Below are positions 1-7,526 of a DNA stretch of 15,549 nt, in pieces. A program made the position numbers and the translations under genes. The notes beneath the pieces were generated by a model. The model ran no database searches. It worked only from the letters and a program-made list of their open reading frames with translations, and was not told the DNA's origin. The DNA is from Fimenecus sp045613065 (lineage in GTDB: Bacteria > Bacillota > Clostridia > Oscillospirales > Acutalibacteraceae). Location of the stretch: NCBI GenBank assembly GCA_045613065.1, contig JAZLAH010000069.1:1-15549 (forward strand). The letters run 5' to 3'. The stretch's first letter is position 1. Every line of letters begins with the position of its first letter.

Positions 1-3000
1 AATGTAGAATTTCCAGAAAGTATTGATAGTAATGAAAACTTAACCGTTGAAAAAGACGGATACGAACTTTCATTTAGTGTTGATAACATTGAAGAAAGCA
101 CTGCTGTTGTTGAAAACGACATTGTCGTTAGTGATACTAATGTCCCTGTAGCAGACAAGGCAATTGCACAAACACAGTCATCTGTTACATACAACGATGT
201 TGCTGAGGACACCAATTTACAATACATTGTTACTCCAAACTCTATTAAAGAGAATATCATAGTTTCAAACAAAGAAAGCGTTAAAGATACATACACATTC
301 ACATTTGAAACAAACGGATTAGATGCTGAAAAACTTGACGACGGTAGTGTTATTTTCAAGGATGAAAATAATGAAATCAAATTTAGAGTTCCCCGTCCTG
401 TAATGACAGATACTGGCCTTGCATTTTCCTATGATATTAATGTTATTTTAATTGAAAACGCAGACGGTACAATCACACTTGAATACTCACCATCAATTGA
501 ATGGACAAGTAGTTCTGACCGTGCATATCCAATCACCATTGACCCTGCAATTTATGTAGAAAATAAAGATGTATCTTGGGTTGAAGATACTTTTGTTATA
601 CACGATAGTTCTAATAGTAATCAACAAAATACGAATTATTATAATGACTATATCGGTGCTGTTACCAACATGACTGATGAAGCCGGAACTCAATATCAGG
701 CGGAAGTATACACAAAATTTAATATTGATTCACTTAGATCATTGGGAAACAATATTGTTTTCACTGAAGTTCAATATCTGTTTGTCGGTATTTCTGCAGA
801 TGGCAAAGCACTTGCAAAAAAAATTAAAGAGTATCCTACCGTAGAAAATCAAATAATTGACTTATCAAATGTAACACACAATACAAAACCAATTCTTGAA
901 GATGAAGTAATTGATTATTATACTTCACCATACTCATTAAAAAATGGTGGTAGTGCAGATTTCAGTTATATTCATTTCAACATTACTAAACCGTTAAACG
1001 AATGGTATAATGGTTCAGAAAATAACGGTTTTGCAGTTGTAGCTGGAAATGAAGGATATGTCGGTATATATTATTTAAACGGAACACAAACATCATCCAC
1101 TGGCTCTACAACAACTTATACAACGGCAATAACTATGGACTATGTTGACATGGGTGGTTATAACGAAAACCTTAATTATCATAGCCAAACTGTTGGTCGA
1201 GCTGGAACAGGTTATGTAAACGACTTCACACAGCATCTTTCTATTATTCGTGATGACCTTTCAATTGATGGCAATATTATGCCTGTAACTGTAGGAATGA
1301 TTTATAATTCTGCCACCTATGATAAAATTAATGAGTTGAATTATAATACAATGATGGCATATGGCAATGGTTGGACACCAAATTATTTGCGTGCTTTTGT
1401 ACAAATGTCAGACAATCAACTCACTTATTATACAGAAAATGGTTCCGCAATTGATTACACTTACACAACAGAACATGATGTAGTGACATTTGAAGAAACC
1501 TATTCTGAATATTATGGCAAATATGGATATGAAATTGAATATTTTCCTGCTACAAGTACAGAACCTGAATATATCGTAATAACTCGTCCCGATGGTTACG
1601 AAGAACGTTTTAATAATATGGGACTATTAACTTCTGTGACTAATTCTGATTATCCATCACAGAAGATAAGTATCGTATATGATTCTATGTTTAGAATTGA
1701 CCACATTACTGATGGTGTTGGCAGAAAGTACGACTATCTTTATGACAATACAACTAATTTGTTATCAAAGATTAAATGTTATGCTGCAAATGGTACACCT
1801 ATAACAGCAGGTTCTACTATCTCCCCTCTTGAAGTCAATTACACATATGATGGAAATAAAAATCTTACATCAGTAACTTTCCCTGATGGCAAATCAGCAA
1901 CATATACTTATGACACAAATGGAAACATTACATCAATTTCAAACATTGATGGTTATCGCATTGTATATGATTATGATGGAAATGGAAAAATTACAAAAGT
2001 TACTGAACAAGCTTGGAATGGTGAAGAATATAAAAATGGTCTTTCTGTCACATATGACCGTTTGAGTCCTACGCAAATTAAACTTACTGATGCAAGAGGC
2101 AACTACGAAATCTATCAGTTTAATAACAATGGAACTCTTCTTTATACAACTGACAGTAATGGTAATTACGCATTAAACAATGATTTTGGTTCAGATAATG
2201 ATACATATTTAATTTCATCAAATGAATATCGCACAAATGCTGAAAACCTATTGCTCAACGCAAGTTTTGAAAAAGAATACAGTTCTTTAAACATATCACG
2301 TGCAAAGCATTGGGAAAATTTAAGTTCTGCATTTGAAAGAACAACATCTGATGATGCGTATTTAGGTGATTATGTATATACTGTTTCCAAAACAAATAAC
2401 GCTACAGTATATCAAAAGCAAACAGTTGAAGTTTTATCTGGTGGTGAATACACATTTTCAGCATATGTTAAATCAGACGAGGCAAATAGTGGCAAATTAT
2501 ATTTGAACATTTCATCATATAATAGTTCAAACCAAAAAACAGAAACCGAATCTTTTCCTATTGAATCTACTGGTGGAGGATGGCAAAGATATTGTGTAAC
2601 ACTTGATGCTCCAAGTAACACAAAGAAAATTGTTGTTGAATTTGGTTTCAAATCCTCTTATGGCACTTATTATGTTGATAACGTTCAACTTGAACAAGCA
2701 AGTTCAGTAAATGAATACAACTACATTGACAATGGTGGATTCAGAAAAGGATTTGAAAGTTGGGAAGATGAACCGACTTATTCTATTGTAAGTACAGAAA
2801 TTAATGGTTTAAATGAAAAGGCTGTTTTATTTAACGGATGTTCAGATGATGAAAATGTAATCTATCAAACTGTAAAAATTGATGGTAAAAAAGATGATGT
2901 TTTCACAATCGGTGGCTGGCTTAAATCTTATTTTGTTAAATCATCAACAAACAATACAATAATCAAAAACATAATCAACGACACTAACAATGGCAACATA

Positions 3001-6000
3001 TTTAATTTCACAAATAACCGTTTTGCACAGATTGAAGTATCATATCAATACAAAGAAATAAATGATGATGGTACAGAAAAGACTTTGATCGAAACAATTA
3101 ATGTCCCATTCTGTGAAAATATGGATGACTGGCAGTTTGCAGCAAAAGATTTCTATCTAAAAAATGATTGTAAGGAAGTATTAGTTGCAATTCGTTATTC
3201 TAAAAACGCAAACTCTGCTTTACTTTCAAATATTGAGCTTACTAAAAATGAAGATGCTGTTGTGTTTAGTGATGATGAATCCACAACTGAAGATACTACA
3301 ACTGAAGAGCCTACTTGCAAATGCGAAGATTGTGAAGCACCTAACTGTCCTTGCGTATGTGAAAGTGAATCACCTTGTGATAGAACACAATGCAAATGCC
3401 GAGGTACTATTATTGGAAAAGATGATTTTGGAAACATCACATCAATTACTACTTTTGATGGTATAAAAACTATTCAGACATTATCAGAGTATACCGAAGA
3501 TGGTAACTATCTTGAATCTGAAACTGATGAAAATGGAAACACTGTCAAATACAATTTTAATTTAGTTAATGGAATACTCGACGCTATTACAGATGCTAAA
3601 AACAACAGTACAACTTACACATACAATGCTTTCGGCGGCTTAACACAAGTTTCATCAGGTAATAGTTCAGCAAATTACACATATGAAAACGATAGACTTA
3701 CAGCCATTACTCATAATGGTTTTTCATACGAACTTTCATACGACATATGGGGTCAGTTAACTGAAATATCTGTCAACGGAAATACAATCATCTCCTATAC
3801 TTATTATGAAGATGAAAATCATGACCAGATATGGTTTTCAACACTTCATAATGACGATGATGAAATTCGCGATAAATCCACATCTATTACCACAATATAT
3901 AATTATGACGATATCGGAAATCTTAATGAAATAACCATAAATGGTGAAACTAAATTTATTTACAATTATGACTCCCTTGGTTACCTTACCGAAATATCTG
4001 CAATTGATAGCAGAATTATTCATTATATAGATGAAAGAACCGATATTCTTGATTTTGACGGTAATTATATTTATTCATCTTACACTAATGATGATGGTGA
4101 TTTTATTGAAGAATTTGGTGATGTAACATATACTACAAAATCCTATGATAGTGAATATAGTGCTACTGATGGCACTACTACCGAAAAAAGTGATGTTATA
4201 GCTACAAATGGTAAAACAATTGGTACTATAGACAAGCAAGATTGGTTTGGCAGATATACAGAAAGTGTAATTAAAACTGAAAGTGCAAACGACGAAAATG
4301 CAGAAAATACTTTTGCAGCAATTAAAACAGAATACACATATCCAGAAAACATAGAACATCAAACATCAAATCGTGTAGAAACTTATGTCAACAAGGTGTA
4401 TAATGGAACAAACACAGATGGTAACAACTATAACTCGTATAATGGGTTCCATTATGAGTATGATGCTAATGGAAACATAGTCGCTGAATATAGTATGAAC
4501 GCAGGCGGAACTGTAACCTTGCGTTACAGTTATGTATATGATGAACTTAATCAGCTTGTTCGTGTAAATGATGCGGTTGCACAGAAAACCTACACCTATA
4601 CTTATGATGGTTCAGGTAACATTCTTACTAAAACAACATATCCTTATTCCATTGAGGAGTTAGGAACAGCAACTGAAACATTAAATTACACTTACAACTT
4701 CACATGGAAAGACAAGTTAATGTCATATGGTTCAACAAATATTGAGTATGATGATATCGGTAATCCAACAAAAATTGGTAACGAGAATTTCTATTGGAGT
4801 GGTCGCCAACTTGAAAAATATGTTTTAGGTAATAAGACAATTACATTCGAATATGATGAAAGTGGACTTCGCCATAGAAAAACTGTTAAAGAAAACAACA
4901 AGATTACTGAGAGATACGATTATGTATGGTTGGATGGTTCTCTCATTTCTCAAACATATACAACATATTTAAACGAGGAAGTAAACTCAACTAATACTGC
5001 TAAATTTATTTATGATGCTTGGGGAACACTTCAAGGATTTATTCTTAACGATACATCAACATATCTTTACACAAAAAATTTGCAGGGAGACATACTTTCT
5101 ATCGTAAATGAAAGTGGTAGAACTATACTCACATATTCCTATGATGCATGGGGCGCAGTTACATTCTCCGCAACATCAATGCCCGATTTAATGTTAGCTA
5201 TTACACTGTCGTTTGTCAGTCCATTTACTTATCGTGGTTATTGTTATGACTATGATATTGAACTCTACTATCTCCAAAGTCGTTATTATTCTCCTGAAAT
5301 TGGTAGATTCATAAATACTGATGATACTCAGATTGCAATTGCAACTCAAGGAACTGTTTTAGGAGCAAACTTATTCGCATATTGTAATAACAATCCCGTA
5401 AATTATATAGACCCACAAGGGACCGTTGCTTATCAAAGCTTTTGGAATGCAAGTAATGGAAATACTTTAATTACATTAGCAAACAGCCTTTTTTCCTCTT
5501 ATCAAAATCGTAGTTTATATCAAAATACATATGTTAAAACCATGCAATTTAATAATTATAAGAAAGGAATAACATGGGTCTATGTTCCAACATACTATTA
5601 TAAAGGTGGTACAATTGATACGAAAGGAAAAATAATACATGTGTATTATTATACTTTTAACGGTAACTTTAGAGTTAAAGGTGAAGTAAAATATAAAACC
5701 GCATTAGAATGGAAACTCTATGTTGAATCAAGACATGTAACTATATTTACTCGGTTAAAAAATTCATTTATGAGAGAATTAGGGTTAGACGAATACAGTT
5801 ATTCAATGTTTATGGATGCAATTTATTCTACAATAGAAGGGACTAAACTAGGTGATATTTATGTAATTGCAAATATAATTGACACTGCATTAGATTTTAT
5901 AGCATCATATCGCGATAAACAAGATAAAGAAATTCTCAAAGCAATTAAGGGTTTAAAGAATAATCAATACGTTATGATTGCATGGGCAGCTTATTATCAA

Positions 6001-6066
6001 CAATATAGATGTGGTGATTATTTAAGAAAAGCCTGGTATACAAACTCAACAAAAAGATTTTACTAA
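1..6066 (+). CDS. RHS/YD-repeat secreted polymorphic-toxin-like protein, 5' end missing at the window edge
   Basis: The frame is open from base 1, and the first ATG (403) is internal, so the N-terminus lies outside this end; the segment at 15096-15549 supplies it exactly if the unit is closed. Visible parts in order: a DNRLRE-like beta domain (about nt 550-1140); YD repeats such as 'TYTYDTNGNITSI' (about 1580-2230); two carbohydrate-binding-like beta-sandwich stretches beginning 'LLLNASFE' and 'YIDNGGF' (about 2240-2700 and 2715-3250); a Thr/Glu linker and nine-Cys cluster (3316-3399); more YD repeats (3400-5230); and the RHS core with 'LYYLQSRYYSPEIGRFINTD' and 'NNPVNYIDPQG' (5233-5421). The last 214 codons are an unrecognised variable tip. 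In the RHS family the repeats form a hollow shell that encloses a C-terminal effector. Here the signal peptide implies export by Sec and display or release at the cell surface. No LPxTG anchor is seen. The toxin role is inferred from architecture. Confidence 0.9.
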   Translation, partial: NVEFPESIDSNENLTVEKDGYELSFSVDNIEESTAVVENDIVVSDTNVPVADKAIAQTQSSVTYNDVAEDTNLQYIVTPNSIKENIIVSNKESVKDTYTFTFETNGLDAEKLDDGSVIFKDENNEIKFRVPRPVMTDTGLAFSYDINVILIENADGTITLEYSPSIEWTSSSDRAYPITIDPAIYVENKDVSWVEDTFVIHDSSNSNQQNTNYYNDYIGAVTNMTDEAGTQYQAEVYTKFNIDSLRSLGNNIVFTEVQYLFVGISADGKALAKKIKEYPTVENQIIDLSNVTHNTKPILEDEVIDYYTSPYSLKNGGSADFSYIHFNITKPLNEWYNGSENNGFAVVAGNEGYVGIYYLNGTQTSSTGSTTTYTTAITMDYVDMGGYNENLNYHSQTVGRAGTGYVNDFTQHLSIIRDDLSIDGNIMPVTVGMIYNSATYDKINELNYNTMMAYGNGWTPNYLRAFVQMSDNQLTYYTENGSAIDYTYTTEHDVVTFEETYSEYYGKYGYEIEYFPATSTEPEYIVITRPDGYEERFNNMGLLTSVTNSDYPSQKISIVYDSMFRIDHITDGVGRKYDYLYDNTTNLLSKIKCYAANGTPITAGSTISPLEVNYTYDGNKNLTSVTFPDGKSATYTYDTNGNITSISNIDGYRIVYDYDGNGKITKVTEQAWNGEEYKNGLSVTYDRLSPTQIKLTDARGNYEIYQFNNNGTLLYTTDSNGNYALNNDFGSDNDTYLISSNEYRTNAENLLLNASFEKEYSSLNISRAKHWENLSSAFERTTSDDAYLGDYVYTVSKTNNATVYQKQTVEVLSGGEYTFSAYVKSDEANSGKLYLNISSYNSSNQKTETESFPIESTGGGWQRYCVTLDAPSNTKKIVVEFGFKSSYGTYYVDNVQLEQASSVNEYNYIDNGGFRKGFESWEDEPTYSIVSTEINGLNEKAVLFNGCSDDENVIYQTVKIDGKKDDVFTIGGWLKSYFVKSSTNNTIIKNIINDTNNGNIFNFTNNRFAQIEVSYQYKEINDDGTEKTLIETINVPFCENMDDWQFAAKDFYLKNDCKEVLVAIRYSKNANSALLSNIELTKNEDAVVFSDDESTTEDTTTEEPTCKCEDCEAPNCPCVCESESPCDRTQCKCRGTIIGKDDFGNITSITTFDGIKTIQTLSEYTEDGNYLESETDENGNTVKYNFNLVNGILDAITDAKNNSTTYTYNAFGGLTQVSSGNSSANYTYENDRLTAITHNGFSYELSYDIWGQLTEISVNGNTIISYTYYEDENHDQIWFSTLHNDDDEIRDKSTSITTIYNYDDIGNLNEITINGETKFIYNYDSLGYLTEISAIDSRIIHYIDERTDILDFDGNYIYSSYTNDDGDFIEEFGDVTYTTKSYDSEYSATDGTTTEKSDVIATNGKTIGTIDKQDWFGRYTESVIKTESANDENAENTFAAIKTEYTYPENIEHQTSNRVETYVNKVYNGTNTDGNNYNSYNGFHYEYDANGNIVAEYSMNAGGTVTLRYSYVYDELNQLVRVNDAVAQKTYTYTYDGSGNILTKTTYPYSIEELGTATETLNYTYNFTWKDKLMSYGSTNIEYDDIGNPTKIGNENFYWSGRQLEKYVLGNKTITFEYDESGLRHRKTVKENNKITERYDYVWLDGSLISQTYTTYLNEEVNSTNTAKFIYDAWGTLQGFILNDTSTYLYTKNLQGDILSIVNESGRTILTYSYDAWGAVTFSATSMPDLMLAITLSFVSPFTYRGYCYDYDIELYYLQSRYYSPEIGRFINTDDTQIAIATQGTVLGANLFAYCNNNPVNYIDPQGTVAYQSFWNASNGNTLITLANSLFSSYQNRSLYQNTYVKTMQFNNYKKGITWVYVPTYYYKGGTIDTKGKIIHVYYYTFNGNFRVKGEVKYKTALEWKLYVESRHVTIFTRLKNSFMRELGLDEYSYSMFMDAIYSTIEGTKLGDIYVIANIIDTALDFIASYRDKQDKEILKAIKGLKNNQYVMIAWAAYYQQYRCGDYLRKAWYTNSTKRFY
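3316..3399 (+). other. Cys-rich cluster inside the RHS protein
   Basis: Nine cysteines fall within 28 residues in a C-x-C-x2-C-x4-C-x-C-x-C-x5-C-x4-C-x-C pattern, directly after a Thr/Glu-rich linker (TTEDTTTEEPT). The cluster sits between the carbohydrate-binding-like pair and the second YD-repeat block. The rest of the protein is almost free of cysteine, so this looks like a discrete metal-binding or disulfide-bonded knot. No named domain was recognised. Confidence 0.6.
5422..6063 (+). other. Variable C-terminal tip (putative effector domain) of the RHS protein
   Basis: This begins immediately after the conserved DPQG end of the RHS core, the usual junction where polymorphic RHS toxins switch to an unrelated tip. 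It is 214 residues long. The first half is rich in aromatic beta-type segments (WVYVPTYYYKGG, IIHVYYYTFNG). The second half is helical, with a moderately hydrophobic helix (IYVIANIIDTALDFIASY) and a basic end (LRKAWYTNSTKRFY). I see no HNH, ADP-ribosyltransferase, deaminase, peptidase or RNase signature that I can name. Base composition looks more AT-rich than the core, as expected for an exchanged cassette. A toxic activity is inferred from position only. Confidence 0.55.
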
Positions 6067-6076
6067 AGAGGTAAAC

Positions 6077-6811
6077 ATGAAAAAGTTCACTAGAATGTTA
6101 TTGTCTATTTTGATAGTTATCACTGTAAATAAAATTATTATTGCATTTGTAGCTTTCTCAACAGAAACAATGGATTCAAATGCAATACAATTAGGGACCA
6201 TAAACGATATTGTTTTTCAAGAAAACAAAGCTGTTTCTAAAGAAAATTACAGTTTATTAAACTGGGGTTTTGGAAATGATGTTTCCTCAGCTGATGAAGC
6301 ATTTCTCATACTTGACAAAACAAAGTATGAGAAAGTAAGTTTTACAGAACAAGTTGCAATACAACTTATACAAAACAGATTCAATTCTGTTATTATGCTT
6401 TATCAGTATCCTACATATTACAGAGATAATGCCGATTCATATGCGTGCATTGCACTCAGACAAGGTTCTGCATCAAAAGTAGTTGTAGTTAAACTTTTCA
6501 ATAATTATTATTTAATTGTAGACTATATTGAAAATAATAGTGTAACTGAAAATAACAAATTGGGTAATCATACAACTGCAGTTTATAGTGCAATTTTTCC
6601 AGAGAGTATAAAAGAAATTGAAACCTTGCAAACAGAAAAAACACATTATTCTTCTTATTCTTTTTATCCTCTAAAATTAGCACAATATGTGGCGACCCCT
6701 ATTTCTAAAATTACTAATATTTCTGGAATAATTTTAGAAATAATTATTGTGTATAACTCACTTTTAAGAAGAGATTCTAAAATAAAATTAGAAGACTCAA
6801 GAGATAATTAG
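6077..6811 (+). CDS. Putative membrane or exported protein downstream of rhs; candidate immunity protein
   Basis: 244 residues. It starts 10 bases after the rhs stop with GAGG (6068-6071) five bases before ATG, so it is almost certainly co-transcribed with rhs. A hydrophobic N-terminal helix (about residues 7-28) could be a membrane anchor or uncleaved signal. A second hydrophobic stretch (ISGIILEIIIVYN, about 213-228) lies near the C-terminus and is followed by basic residues (LLRRDSK). The middle is polar with beta-type strands (KVVVVKLFNNYYLIVDYI). No family was recognised. Position directly after a variable RHS tip is the classic place for the cognate immunity gene, and two membrane segments would suit neutralising a toxin that acts at or crosses the membrane. 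Alternatively it is an accessory export or processing factor. Confidence 0.75.
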   Translation: MKKFTRMLLSILIVITVNKIIIAFVAFSTETMDSNAIQLGTINDIVFQENKAVSKENYSLLNWGFGNDVSSADEAFLILDKTKYEKVSFTEQVAIQLIQNRFNSVIMLYQYPTYYRDNADSYACIALRQGSASKVVVVKLFNNYYLIVDYIENNSVTENNKLGNHTTAVYSAIFPESIKEIETLQTEKTHYSSYSFYPLKLAQYVATPISKITNISGIILEIIIVYNSLLRRDSKIKLEDSRDN

Positions 6812-7191
6812 TTTATAATTTAATGATTAACTTCCCGAAAGTCCACAATGGGCGGTTCTGTGAGTTTTTTCGATTGACGACTACATTGGTAAGTGTAATT
6901 TTCATGCCTACTCGCTACTTATTTCAAACACAACAATAAGGAATGAGGATAGTCACTATGTATAACGCACATTGTTATACTGTTAAATTCATAATTTTGG
7001 GAGTTACCTTCTCATACCATTGATAAAGTTGTAAAGAATCATCTTATATTCTTAAAGTAATTTTTTTACAAAACATGTGCGAACTATGAGAATAAAGTAA
7101 GACTTTAAAAATTTTTTATGAGAAATATGCAAACTATTAATGAAAGATTCGAAAAAGAGATTTTTTATAACTTAAACTAAATAACCCAAGA
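6812..7191 (+). other. Non-coding stretch with small-ORF debris downstream of the putative immunity gene
   Basis: No substantial gene is visible. The part at about 6830-6960 looks richer in G and C than its surroundings and contains a T6 run (6865-6870). A 21-codon ORF (6958-7023, MYNAHCYTVKFIILGVTFSYH) has GAGG nine bases upstream, and its start overlaps a 7-bp hairpin (6960-6980). Another frame then reads 'SHTIDKVVKNHLIFLK' to a stop, and a 20-codon ORF starting 'MRNMQTINERFEKE' ends just before the terminator at 7192. The fragments could be remnants of an older effector/immunity cassette or transposon, or a structured RNA. I could not match any of them to a known family. Confidence 0.35.
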
Positions 7192-7224
7192 AAAAAACCA
7201 ACAAGTACTACTTGTTGGTTTTTT
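7192..7224. terminator. Strong intrinsic terminator, probably bidirectional
   Basis: A perfect 14-bp stem (7192-7205 with 7211-7224) carries a 5-base loop (TACTA). It is flanked by an A tract on the left and a T tract on the right, so it can work on either strand. It closes the rhs/immunity transcription unit on the + strand and could also stop anything read leftward from about 7400. Confidence 0.85.
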
Positions 7225-7269
7225 GTTGCAATGCCATCAATAAAATAACCACAAATTAGAAATCAATAT

Positions 7270-7398
7270 TTAATAAATTACTATTTGCTTCTCATTATAT
7301 TTGTCTGCATCATTCGATAGCTCAATTCTAATCATTTCGCTCTTATATTTTTCAATAATATGAAATTTTTTCTTAATATAAAGTAGTTTAATTTGACA
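7270..7398 (-). pseudogene. Possible remnant of a minus-strand gene (C-terminal about 41 codons)
   Basis: Reading leftward, an open stretch of about 41 codons without a credible start ends at TAA (7272-7270). It translates as NYCQIKLLYIKKKFHIIEKY continuing with SEMIRIELSNDADKYNEK and QIVIY. The residue mix looks protein-like (amphipathic, charged, normal C-terminus), and the bidirectional terminator at 7192-7224 lies just beyond its stop, as for a real gene end. The upstream part has been replaced by the T-rich promoter element of the next gene. It is short enough to be chance. Confidence 0.25.
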
Positions 7399-7416
7399 AT
7401 AGTTTTAATTATGATT

Positions 7417-7486
7417 TTTATTTTTTTGTCGTATTTTTCTATTTTTTTGCATTTAACCTTACTTTTTATATAAAATTCTATAAAAT
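7417..7486 (+). promoter_or_regulatory. Shared upstream regulatory element and promoter, copy A (beta-helix gene)
   Basis: This 70-bp stretch aligns without gaps to 14923-14992 upstream of the rhs start (about 55 of 70 bases identical by hand count). Conserved blocks are TTTATTTTTTTGTC, ATTTTTTTGCATTT, CCTTACTTTTT and the end TAAAAT (7481-7486). TAAAAT is a plausible -10 hexamer, with TTACTT (7459-7464) 16 bases upstream in both copies. That -35 is poor, so an activator binding the T-rich/GCATTT part is likely. A TTGACA at 7491-7496 has no usable -10 before the ribosome binding site. Confidence 0.65.
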
Positions 7487-7526
7487 GTGCTTGACAAGAA
7501 AAATTACATAAATAGGAGGAATTATT

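Noticed and set aside
3185..3466. 93-codon + strand frame over the Cys-rich region
   Set aside because: It overlaps the rhs frame out of phase, yields a Leu-rich product and has no ribosome binding site.
403..6066. ATG at 403 as the rhs start
   Set aside because: The frame is open back to base 1, continues the same domain, and has no ribosome binding site before 403. The real start is at 15096 if the unit is closed.
7077..7190. Group II intron start (GTGCG at 7077)
   Set aside because: A five-base match only; no domain V hairpin or reverse transcriptase is visible nearby.
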